Origin: Saccharicrinis sp.
Lineage (GTDB): Bacteria > Bacteroidota > Bacteroidia > Bacteroidales > Marinilabiliaceae
Assembly (NCBI GenBank): GCA_024635585.1
Contig: JAGXIP010000107.1
Location: 1-52,932 of the forward strand
DNA length: 52,932 bases
Direction: 5' to 3'
Made by a program: the position numbers and the translations under genes. The notes under the pieces were generated by a model. That model saw only the letters and a list, made by a program, of their open reading frames with translations, searched no databases and was not told the DNA's origin. Positions 45,696-52,932 of the stretch are shown here, piece by piece; position 1 is the first letter of the stretch; each line of letters begins with the position of its first letter.

Positions 45696-47105
45696 ATGAA
45701 AAAATTAGCAAGCAGTATTATACTATTATGCGTTGTACTATTATCAACAGCATGTGCTACACAAAGACCCGAAAGAGAAAAAAGTAATAGGCCTAACATC
45801 CTCTTTATTGCCGTAGATGATTTGCGCCCCGAACTGAACTTTTACGGAGCTAGTCATATAAAATCGCCAAATTTAGACCAATTGGCCGCTCAAAGCCTTG
45901 TGTTTAACCGTGCCTATTGCAATGTGCCAGTATGCGGTGCTTCACGCGCCAGTTTGCTCACAGGTGCCCGACCCACAAGGCACAGGTTTGTCGATGCCCA
46001 AACAAGTAAAGACCACGACTATCCCGAGGCCGTATCACTGCCCATGTTATTAAAGCAAAATGGTTATACCACCATCTCAAACGGAAAAATATATCATCAT
46101 CAGTATGACGATTCGCTGGCCTGGGATGAAAATTGGAAAGCCGATAGAAAATATGGGTATGCACTGGCAGAAAGTCGGGAAGTCCGAAAAAATACCTACC
46201 GTGGATTGCCCTTTGAATCGGCTGACGTACACGACTCCGTTTATAGTGACGGTAAACTGGCCTTAAAGGTAATCAAGGATCTGCGCAAGTTAAAAAACTC
46301 TAACAAACCATTCTTCCTCACCATGGGGGTTGCAAAACCTCATCTCCCATTTTGCGCACCCAAAAAATACTGGGATTTATATTCGAGAGATGATATCACG
46401 CTACCTGAAAACTATATCCAACCGGAATCAACTCCCAGCCAAGCTTTTCATAACTATGGCGAATTGCGCAATTACGAGAACATCCCCAAAAAAGGACATC
46501 TGTCCCAAGATTTGTCCAAAGAACTCATACATGGATATTATGCCTGCGTAAGTTACATAGATGCACAAATAGGTCTGGTACTGGATGAACTGGTAAATCT
46601 TGGATTGGACGAGAATACCATTGTTGTATTATGGGGCGATCATGGCTGGAATTTGGGCGATCACATGTTATGGTGCAAGCACTGTACCTTTGAAACAGCC
46701 TTGCGAACACCGCTAATATTAAAAGTGCCTGGCAAAACAAATGGCGAAAAAACCAATGCCATCACGGAATATATTGATGTTTATCCAACCTTGTGCGAAC
46801 TTGCCGGACTGGATATCCCGACATATGTTGAAGGAAGAAGCATTGTGCCAATACTAAACGGAGGCAGTAGTGATAAAGATTGGGCCGTGAGTAAATTTAA
46901 GGATGCAGTTACTTTAATCAAAGGAGACCTTTTTTACACAGAATGGACGGATGGTGCCGGAGTGGCCTATGCTCGCATGTTGTTTGATCATTCAACAGAC
47001 CCCATGGAGTTGGATAACCTGGCTGAAAAAAAAGAATATGAAGAAATAGTCGGTCAACTATCGGCTGAGTTAAGAGAAAAATGGGGTAAAAATTTTTTAA
47101 AATAA
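45696..47105 (+). CDS. Iduronate-2-sulfatase-like sulfatase (S1 family), lipoprotein
   Basis: The 469-residue enzyme has a lipobox at Cys20 (LLSTAC), the metal site VDDLRP, and the sulfatase signature [11 protein letters not shown] with Cys80 as the residue converted to formylglycine. IDS-like blocks follow: [72 protein letters not shown]. This most resembles the S1_7 subfamily (iduronate-2-sulfatase relatives). It would remove 2-O-sulfate from uronate or another sugar, and shows that the target is sulfated. Its maturase is not in the window. The gene starts 10 bases after GH43. Confidence 0.93.
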   Translation: MKKLASSIILLCVVLLSTACATQRPEREKSNRPNILFIAVDDLRPELNFYGASHIKSPNLDQLAAQSLVFNRAYCNVPVCGASRASLLTGARPTRHRFVDAQTSKDHDYPEAVSLPMLLKQNGYTTISNGKIYHHQYDDSLAWDENWKADRKYGYALAESREVRKNTYRGLPFESADVHDSVYSDGKLALKVIKDLRKLKNSNKPFFLTMGVAKPHLPFCAPKKYWDLYSRDDITLPENYIQPESTPSQAFHNYGELRNYENIPKKGHLSQDLSKELIHGYYACVSYIDAQIGLVLDELVNLGLDENTIVVLWGDHGWNLGDHMLWCKHCTFETALRTPLILKVPGKTNGEKTNAITEYIDVYPTLCELAGLDIPTYVEGRSIVPILNGGSSDKDWAVSKFKDAVTLIKGDLFYTEWTDGAGVAYARMLFDHSTDPMELDNLAEKKEYEEIVGQLSAELREKWGKNFLK

Positions 47106-47111
47106 ATAACG

Positions 47112-47927
47112 ATGAAAAAATTCAAAATCTTTAAACTGACTTTGGTGGCTATGATTGTCACCGCTTCTTTCGGATGTGTATGCAGTCAGAACATACAGCC
47201 TCTTAAAACTGCCGAATTAGTCTATCAATACGAACTCACAAAAACTGCATTTTGTTCCGATGGCTCAGATCGGGCACGCAACGGCATTCCTCGATTTGCA
47301 GGCACTATGGTAGCCAAGGGCATCACCTATAAAAACTACCAATATGTAAGCTATTTCGAAAAAGACGGTAGCGTTGTGGTAGCGAGGCGCAATGTGTTAA
47401 AACCCAATTCGTGGGAGAAAACAAGCGTACCAAATTACACCATGAAATTGCATGACCGTCATCGTAAAATTGCGATTGGGATCTCCGAAGGCGATGGTGT
47501 TATCCATTTGGCTTTTGACCATCACAATACGCCAGTTCTTAATTATGCCCGCACAGCAGTGGGTGTTGCCTCCAATCCTGAAAAGGTAGCTTGGGATGAT
47601 ACTGTTTTTAAATATGTTCCAAATTTGGATATTCCCGAAAACACGGGAGAGGTAACCTATCCTTCTTTTTTCTCTTTGGCGGGGACAGGAGATATGATTA
47701 TCTATTGGCGTACAGGTGGTGCCGAAGGTGGAGAAATGAACTTGGCGCATTATAGCAGCACAACCCATGACTGGGCTTTTATAGGGCAAATATCGTCAGA
47801 AAACGGGCACTACAACGGTATGTATGGTTCCAGGGGGCCCTACCATGCAGGCTTTAATTCCGACGCCGAAGGCAATATTCACCTGGCTTGGCTATGGCGT
47901 GAAAGAGAAGCATTGCGGGGGGGGTGA
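47112..47927 (+). CDS. BNR_4 propeller lyase-like protein, N-terminal part (frameshifted)
   Basis: The 271-residue part has a signal or lipoprotein leader (FGCVC) and the propeller with DRHRKIAIG (His117) and FDHHN (137-138), the same putative histidine pair as in the gene at 4472, its closest relative. The frame ends at TGA just after a run of eight G (47917-47924). Reading with seven G gives WREREALRGGEKFRYGNHGLYYA, which matches the relative (WREESKLHGGIKYKYGNHGLFYA). The intact gene would span 47112-48513. Gap to the sulfatase is 6 bases. Confidence 0.85.
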   Translation: MKKFKIFKLTLVAMIVTASFGCVCSQNIQPLKTAELVYQYELTKTAFCSDGSDRARNGIPRFAGTMVAKGITYKNYQYVSYFEKDGSVVVARRNVLKPNSWEKTSVPNYTMKLHDRHRKIAIGISEGDGVIHLAFDHHNTPVLNYARTAVGVASNPEKVAWDDTVFKYVPNLDIPENTGEVTYPSFFSLAGTGDMIIYWRTGGAEGGEMNLAHYSSTTHDWAFIGQISSENGHYNGMYGSRGPYHAGFNSDAEGNIHLAWLWREREALRGG

Positions 47928-48513
47928 GAAATTTCGTTATGGTAACCACGGATTGTATTATGCAAATAGCTTGGATGGAGGCTTTTCATGGAACGATACG
48001 CACGGAAAGCTGCTTGCCGATACACGAAAAGGCCAACGTGTTTCAATTGATAGTATTGGCGGTACTGTTGTTGATATCCCAATGAAATCGGAACCATCAA
48101 ACACCACCATCTTTTCCGAATTGGATCCGCTCACTGGGAACCTCCATGTAATGTCGGGGCATTACACCACAAGTACCACAAACACAAAAATGCATCACTA
48201 TATACGCGAATCCACTGGTGATTGGACAAGTAAAATAACGGAATTACCCATAAGTGGGGGGGCGCTAAAGTTTACCGATGATTATCTTTTTTCTTTTTTG
48301 AGTGATAAAATATTTTTCGCAAAACGATCGGAAAACTTTTTGAACTGGGAGGAAATTTCCATCGCCAAAGAATTCCCTAAAGGATCATTTACTTGGGATT
48401 TGGGAAGGATAAATGAAGGTATTGTCTCCGTTTATATACAGAACAATCCAAATCATATTGGCGAACCTTCCCCGGTAGAAGTTTTTGATTTGAGAATTGC
48501 TGCAAAAAAGTAA
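47824..48513 (+). CDS. BNR_4 propeller lyase-like protein, C-terminal part (frameshifted)
   Basis: The homologous portion begins near 47922 (GGEKFRYGNHGLYYANSLDGGFSW) and runs through RKGQRVSIDSIGGTV, HHYIRESTGDW, LKFTDDYLFSF and the end PSPVEVFDLRIAAKK. The first 30 or so residues from the ATG at 47824 are an out-of-frame reading of the upstream gene. Unlike the relative at 4472 it has no Por-type tail, so this version is not type IX cargo. The sequence after the shift is well conserved, so the break is recent or an assembly error. Confidence 0.82.
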   Translation: MVPGGPTMQALIPTPKAIFTWLGYGVKEKHCGGGEKFRYGNHGLYYANSLDGGFSWNDTHGKLLADTRKGQRVSIDSIGGTVVDIPMKSEPSNTTIFSELDPLTGNLHVMSGHYTTSTTNTKMHHYIRESTGDWTSKITELPISGGALKFTDDYLFSFLSDKIFFAKRSENFLNWEEISIAKEFPKGSFTWDLGRINEGIVSVYIQNNPNHIGEPSPVEVFDLRIAAKK

Positions 48514-48529
48514 AATTAGAAAAGTAAAC

Positions 48530-48668
48530 CATGAAACGAGTCCTCGAAGGATCAGGAGAGAGTATGAGAATTCTTCACACACAACCTGTCCCGATTTAAC
48601 GGGACAGGAGGTTATTTTTGGCGAGTTCCATCGAATACAGATAAAGAACAAATATTTATAATGAGATG
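48530..48668 (+). repeat. Intergenic repeat, copy E, reaching the downstream start
   Basis: This is the fullest copy: ATGAAACGAGTCCTCGAAGG, GAGTATGAGAATTCTTCACA, a hairpin CCTGTCCCGATTTAACGGGA (stem CCTGTCCCG/CGGGACAGG), TGGCGAGTTCCATCGAATAC, and AATATTTATAATGAGATGAA at the start of the heparinase-like gene (48666). It shares blocks with A, B and D and its 3' end matches copy D closely. Confidence 0.72.
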
Positions 48669-51152
48669 AAATCAATTCTTATAACCCTCCTTGTTTTTCA
48701 GCTTTCCACTGTATTTTTAGTCGCGAAAGAACGTCCGTTTATTTTGGTAGATAAGCAGGATCGTGATATCATATTAAAAAAGATTGAAACACAAGCTTGG
48801 GCTAAAGATATTTATACGGATTTTATTGCGGATGTGGACCGCGAATTAAAATTACATCAGCAGAATCCCGAAAAATTTCTAAAACAACTGCCCTTTGATT
48901 GGTATCAGGCTAAGCCGGGTTTAACACCACCTTTTCATCTTACTTATCATATGGAGAACGGTGTGCATAAAAACCTGGACAATGCTACCGATAACGAGAT
49001 GATCAATGCCCGCTTGCTCGAAAAGCACTTGCAGTTTGGCATGGATTGTGGCATGGCCTACTACCTCACCCAAGATATAAAGTACGCACAATGCGCAACA
49101 GATATTCTTCACTCATTTGTGCAGGGGGTGCTTCAATCCAAGGTGTCGGACTGGCGATCTCGTGGCGGTTGGCTATTCCCTGATGATGGATTTAGGGAGG
49201 TTCGCGAAATTGGCTCAAAGGTCCCGCTCATTTATGACTTTGTTGCTGAATTTGTTAAAAATGGTGGACGTGCTTATGACCTTGGGAAAAAGACAATGGT
49301 AAAATTTTCCATTTCATATGCCCAGCAAGTTTTCCGCACCTATGCCGATATAACTGTTAATTACGGCCATACTGGTTCAAATCACCCTATACTCGAAGCA
49401 CCAAGTCTGGTTTACAATGCCTTGGCAATGGACGATGAAGAGGAACGCACAAAGCTACTCTCCTATTTTTTATCAGAAAATACCGATCATCAGGATGCCT
49501 TGAATACGATGGCAGCTATTTATAAGCATGAAGGTGATATTTGGCCCGAAACCTCCCAATATCTGAATGCCGCAGGCTCCATATTGACCCGCCTGATGCT
49601 CGTTGTTAACAAATACGATCCTTCATTGCACTTGGGGGCGAAATACGCCAACATCCTTTATTCACTGCCCAAACTGGATGATCTGGTGTATCCCAATAAC
49701 GAAATAATTAGATGGGGCGACGGGAAACGACATGGCAGCGCGCCCTATAGCAGTTATGAGGATGCCTACCTTCTGGGGAAAATGGATGGCCTTGAAAAAA
49801 TCACTAAAAAATTTGGCCCCTTGATCAATCGTGCCATAAAAGAAGGTAAATACAAACGTAAAGGAATGCAGGCCGTATTTTGGTTTGATAACAAAAATAC
49901 AGACGATGCTGATTCCATTATTCTTCCGCGATCGGATCGAGTTTTTCATGCCGGTATTTTTTTGCAGCGCAATTTAAGTCCCACCCAAAAACCGCACGAT
50001 GGACTCATGTGTTTTGTGGGTGGCGCGCACATGGTACACGGACATGCCGAAGGGATGAATATTGAGCTGTATGGCGAGGGCGAAGTGCTTGGCGTTGATA
50101 ATGGACGGGGCAGTTACCAAAAGGAGATACATGAGAACTATTCCCGGATTTTTGCGGCACATAATACCGTTATAGTAAATGGCAGCTCCCAAGGCCAAGG
50201 TGGATGGTCCAACCTGGGGATAAACACCGTACAATTGGTTTCCATGGAACCTGAGGCTGGCGAAAAAGCCGTTTCCCCAAACTACTCGTTTACACAAACA
50301 AATTTTGTAGATGACAAAGGCGAAAAAGCCAAAGCAGTTCAAGAACGCACGCTGGCCTTGATTCGTACTTCACCAACAACAGGTTATTATGTCGATGTTT
50401 TTCGCTCCAAATCGGAACTGCCCAAGCAATACCACGATTATTTATACCACAACATTGGCGATACACTTATTTTTGGAAATCACGACATGGCATTCAGTTC
50501 CACGCCCAACAGGTATATGGCCAATGCTAATGCCTCCTGGGTGCAAAACAGACAATTCCGAAATCCGGGATGGTACTTTTTTAAGAATGTTCAAACATCA
50601 ACTAAATATGAGAAAGATGTAGCAGCCCAATTTGCAGTTGAACGTTTAAAGGACAAAAAAATCTATATGCAACTATTTATTCCGGGCTTTAAACAACGGG
50701 AATATACCCAAGTAAAAGCACCGCACACTTTTGATGCGCCAAATCCCTATAACAACTTGCTAACACCAACCATGGTCATTCGGCAATATGGTGAAGCATG
50801 GGAAAACCCCTTTGTAGTGGTTTATGAAGCGTTTAATGAAACCGAAAAAAATCCATCTATTCAATCAGTTGAAAAACTGGAACAAAATGGGGTTTATAAA
50901 GGTCTAAAAATAAGTAGTCGTACCAAAGAGAAAACACTCATACAATACATCATTACACAATCTAAGGGCGAAACCTATACAGCTGATTCTTTGCATATCC
51001 GGTTTTCCGGAACCTTCGCTGTTATCACACTAAATTCGGACAATGACTTGTACGATATGTATATAGGCGAAGGCGACTTGTTACAATACAAGGATGTATT
51101 GCTGAAACCTTCTGAAAATTCAAGATCAGCTTACAAACAATTTATCCAATAA
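48666..51152 (+). CDS. Heparinase II/III-like polysaccharide lyase
   Basis: The 828-residue protein has a signal peptide (1-20), an (alpha/alpha) toroid with NYGHTGSNHPILEAPSLVYN, and a beta-sandwich with MVHGHAEGMNIELYGEGEVLGVDNGRGSY and YSRIFAAHNTVIVNGSSQGQGGW. This is the heparinase II/III motif set (HGHA and AHNTV). It lacks the CBM6 and T9SS tail of the relative at 37023, so it probably works in the periplasm on oligosaccharides while the larger one acts at the surface. Preference for glucuronate- or iduronate-containing chains is inferred from context. Confidence 0.85.
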   Translation: MKSILITLLVFQLSTVFLVAKERPFILVDKQDRDIILKKIETQAWAKDIYTDFIADVDRELKLHQQNPEKFLKQLPFDWYQAKPGLTPPFHLTYHMENGVHKNLDNATDNEMINARLLEKHLQFGMDCGMAYYLTQDIKYAQCATDILHSFVQGVLQSKVSDWRSRGGWLFPDDGFREVREIGSKVPLIYDFVAEFVKNGGRAYDLGKKTMVKFSISYAQQVFRTYADITVNYGHTGSNHPILEAPSLVYNALAMDDEEERTKLLSYFLSENTDHQDALNTMAAIYKHEGDIWPETSQYLNAAGSILTRLMLVVNKYDPSLHLGAKYANILYSLPKLDDLVYPNNEIIRWGDGKRHGSAPYSSYEDAYLLGKMDGLEKITKKFGPLINRAIKEGKYKRKGMQAVFWFDNKNTDDADSIILPRSDRVFHAGIFLQRNLSPTQKPHDGLMCFVGGAHMVHGHAEGMNIELYGEGEVLGVDNGRGSYQKEIHENYSRIFAAHNTVIVNGSSQGQGGWSNLGINTVQLVSMEPEAGEKAVSPNYSFTQTNFVDDKGEKAKAVQERTLALIRTSPTTGYYVDVFRSKSELPKQYHDYLYHNIGDTLIFGNHDMAFSSTPNRYMANANASWVQNRQFRNPGWYFFKNVQTSTKYEKDVAAQFAVERLKDKKIYMQLFIPGFKQREYTQVKAPHTFDAPNPYNNLLTPTMVIRQYGEAWENPFVVVYEAFNETEKNPSIQSVEKLEQNGVYKGLKISSRTKEKTLIQYIITQSKGETYTADSLHIRFSGTFAVITLNSDNDLYDMYIGEGDLLQYKDVLLKPSENSRSAYKQFIQ

Positions 51153-51161
51153 AACCGCGCA

Positions 51162-52391
51162 TTGATGAACAGGAATAATAAAAAACATAACTTTTTTTCG
51201 ACCATGGCTTTATGCCTGGCGTTTACATCCATCCTTTTTATATTTGAAGGATGCCAGGCTCAGGGTACGATATCAAAGAAAACTTGGTTTATTGATACCG
51301 AAAGCTACCAACAGCAACTGGCCTTAATTCAGCAAAAAGATAGCGATGCTATGAATACCTATCAGAACTTGATACAACAAGCTCAAAAACAATTGGATAA
51401 AGGCCCTTACTCGGTTATGCACAAAATAACGCTCCCGCCCAGTGGCAGCAAGCACGATTATCTAAGCCTGGCACCGTATTTCTGGCCCAATCCCGATACA
51501 CCCAACGGATTGCCCTATATTAGAAAAGATGGAGAGGTAAATCCCGAAACCAGAGATGACTTTACTGATTACGAAGAAATGGGTCGTTTTTTTAATGCGG
51601 TAGGTACTTTGGGAAAAGCCGCCTATTTTTCGGGAGATACCGTTTTTGCAAACAAAGCTTTAAAATTAATTGCTGTCTGGTTTTTGAACGAAGAAACCCG
51701 CATGAATCCAAATCTGAACTACGGTCAGGGCATTCCGGGCATAAACGATGGCCGTCCATTTGGCATCATTGAATTTGGGGGCATTAAAAATGTGATGACA
51801 ACACTTGAATTATTAAAATTACAAGGCACACTTCCATCCGAAACTGAATCAGGAATAAAAAATTGGTTATTGCAATATGTTCATTGGCTCGAAAATAGCG
51901 AATTGGGCATCATGGAAAAAACCAGGAGCAACAACCATGGCACACATTACGACGATCAATTGTGTACCATTTTATTCTATTTGGAAGAGAAAGAAAAGGT
52001 GAAACAGCACTTGGAGACAGTTACAAAACCGCGTATAGGCCAGCAAATTGAGCCAGACGGCAGTCAGCCTTACGAACTAGAACGTACAAAAGCCTTTAGC
52101 TATTCCACCATGAATTTATCGGGCTTAACCACGCTGGCAGAATATGGTAAAAAAGTAAATGTTGATTTATGGAATTATGAAACTGAGGATGGCCGTAGCA
52201 TCAAAAAAGCATACCATTTTTTAATACCCTACATCGCAAATGATAAAGAATGGGATTATCAACAAATAAAACAAGAATCAAGCTACAAGGAACGCTTTGC
52301 GAAGCTTCTGCTTTATGCCGGCAAAGAGTTTAATGAGCCAGAATATGTGAAAATAGCTGAAAAGTTCTTTGCTTCTCAAAAAGAGAATTAA
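51162..52391 (+). CDS. Alginate-lyase-type (PL38/PL5-like) lyase, lipoprotein
   Basis: The 409-residue protein has a lipobox at Cys31 (FIFEGC) and the alginate_lyase domain: KHDYLSLAPYFWPNPDTPNGLPYIRKDGEVNPE (about 97-129), RSNNHGTHYDDQ (255-266, with the expected Asn, His and Tyr) and DGSQPYELERTKAFSYSTMNL (299-319). These match PL38/PL5-like (alpha/alpha)-barrel lyases, some of which act on glucuronan-type chains. Length is normal. It lies 9 bases after the heparinase-like gene. Confidence 0.88.
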   Translation: MMNRNNKKHNFFSTMALCLAFTSILFIFEGCQAQGTISKKTWFIDTESYQQQLALIQQKDSDAMNTYQNLIQQAQKQLDKGPYSVMHKITLPPSGSKHDYLSLAPYFWPNPDTPNGLPYIRKDGEVNPETRDDFTDYEEMGRFFNAVGTLGKAAYFSGDTVFANKALKLIAVWFLNEETRMNPNLNYGQGIPGINDGRPFGIIEFGGIKNVMTTLELLKLQGTLPSETESGIKNWLLQYVHWLENSELGIMEKTRSNNHGTHYDDQLCTILFYLEEKEKVKQHLETVTKPRIGQQIEPDGSQPYELERTKAFSYSTMNLSGLTTLAEYGKKVNVDLWNYETEDGRSIKKAYHFLIPYIANDKEWDYQQIKQESSYKERFAKLLLYAGKEFNEPEYVKIAEKFFASQKEN

Positions 52392-52449
52392 AAGGATTCT
52401 GTAAAACCTTATAAAAAAACAAATGGCATCTTTAAAGTGGAATAATAAA

Positions 52450-52913
52450 ATGAAAACATCAACAGCCTTTATCTTGTTGATGTTTATGTGCAGCTGTACA
52501 TTTAATAATTTAGATAAAGTTAACGTTCGAAACAAAACAGACTTCAACAGTGGATGGCTATTTGCACTTGGGGATCATCCCAATGCACACGAGAGCAGTT
52601 TTTCCGATGCGGAATGGGCGAATGTTCAATTGCCACATGATTGGAGCATCGAAGGAAAAATAGACAAAGATAATCCATCTGGTCATTTTGGAGGTTTTTA
52701 CCCTGGGGGCGTGGGGTATTATCGCAAAACATTTGCCTACAACCAAAGCTGGAAAAACAAACTTGTACATATTACTTTTGATGGGGTATTTAAGGACAGC
52801 GAGGTGTGGATAAATGAACATTATTTGGGCAAATATCCCAATGGATACATCGGTTTCACCTACGATTTAACCCCATATTTAGTGGACGGAAACAACTTAC
52901 TGGTTGTAAGGGT
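52450..52913 (+). CDS. GH2 beta-galactosidase/glucuronidase-type enzyme, 5' part only
   Basis: The frame opens at ATG 52450 (another in-frame ATG is 52423) with a lipoprotein-like signal (FILLMFMCSC). It continues with the GH2 sugar-binding domain: NKTDFNSGWLFALGD, AEWANVQLPHDWSIEGK, GGFYPGGVGYYRKTF, VHITFDGVFKDSEVWINEHYLGKYPNGYIGFTYDLTPYL and NNLLVVRV. This is the N-terminal jelly roll of a Bacteroidota beta-galactosidase-type GH2; catalytic residues lie beyond the edge. Genomic sequence ends at about 52913, where adapter begins. Confidence 0.88.
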
Positions 52914-52932
52914 CTGTCTCTTATACACATCT
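52914..52932. other. Tn5/Nextera mosaic-end sequence (library adapter)
   Basis: The last 19 bases, CTGTCTCTTATACACATCT, are the exact reverse complement of the Tn5 mosaic end used in transposon-based library kits. It interrupts a GH2 frame at the very end of the sequence, so it is a sequencing artefact, not part of the genome. Confidence 0.95.

Noticed and set aside
52873-52932. Possible novel C-terminus of the GH2 protein ending in CLLYTS
   Set aside because: These last residues are the translation of the Nextera mosaic end, not genomic sequence.
1-52932. tRNA or rRNA genes
   Set aside because: No cloverleaf-like or rRNA-like sequence was noticed in any gap; all gaps are under about 260 bases and AT-rich or made of palindromic repeats.

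Overview
The window is a fragment of a Bacteroidota genome, probably from a free-living or marine polysaccharide degrader. The evidence is AT-rich DNA, several proteins with type IX secretion (Por-type) C-terminal tails (YPNP...G...I motifs), many SPII lipoproteins, a hybrid two-component system (HTCS) sensor, and a very dense set of carbohydrate-active enzymes. It looks like most of one large polysaccharide utilization locus (PUL). Both edges look like contig ends. The left edge cuts through the last 32 codons of a transposase. The right edge ends in the exact 19-bp Tn5/Nextera mosaic end, which is library adapter, not genome.

Layout. 1-99: transposase tail. 178-4377 (minus): HTCS regulator split by one in-frame TAA. 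From 4472 to the right edge, every gene is on the plus strand with gaps under about 260 bp, so there are one or a few operons over 48 kb. 4472-7301: BNR_4 propeller lyase-like protein and a GH105. 7302-13427: three consecutive genes carrying jelly-roll lyase-like (PL14-like) domains, one fused to a NodB-like deacetylase and one to GH43-CBM6. 13464-20390: GH115, PQQ-like propeller, second GH105, DUF362 membrane protein. 20447-28797: GH28, two six-hairpin (alpha/alpha)6 enzymes, a standalone NodB-like protein, GH36. 28994-40184: two GH43 beta-xylosidase-type enzymes around a DUF1961/YesU-like protein, GH106 rhamnosidase, heparinase II/III-like lyase with CBM6. 40235-52932: GH67-like glucuronidase, second BNR_4 lyase, GH43-CBM6, iduronate-2-sulfatase-like sulfatase, third BNR_4 protein, second heparinase II/III-like lyase, PL38/PL5-like lyase, and a truncated GH2.

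Together these suggest breakdown of a sulfated polysaccharide rich in uronic acid and rhamnose with xylose and galactose branches. Lyases would cut the chain, GH105 would remove the unsaturated uronate, rhamnosidase, xylosidases, glucuronidases and galactosidase would trim the oligomers, and the sulfatase would desulfate. Ulvan is the best single guess; a complex pectin or arabinogalactan is the main alternative. No SusC/SusD pair is visible.

The most unusual feature is that four genes are each broken by one small change while their neighbours are intact: HTCS (TAA), the first GH105 (TAA right after the signal peptide), DUF362 (TGA), and the third BNR_4 gene (frameshift at a G8 tract). A family of palindrome-rich intergenic repeats punctuates the operons, and one related 21-bp unit lies in frame inside a GH43 gene.
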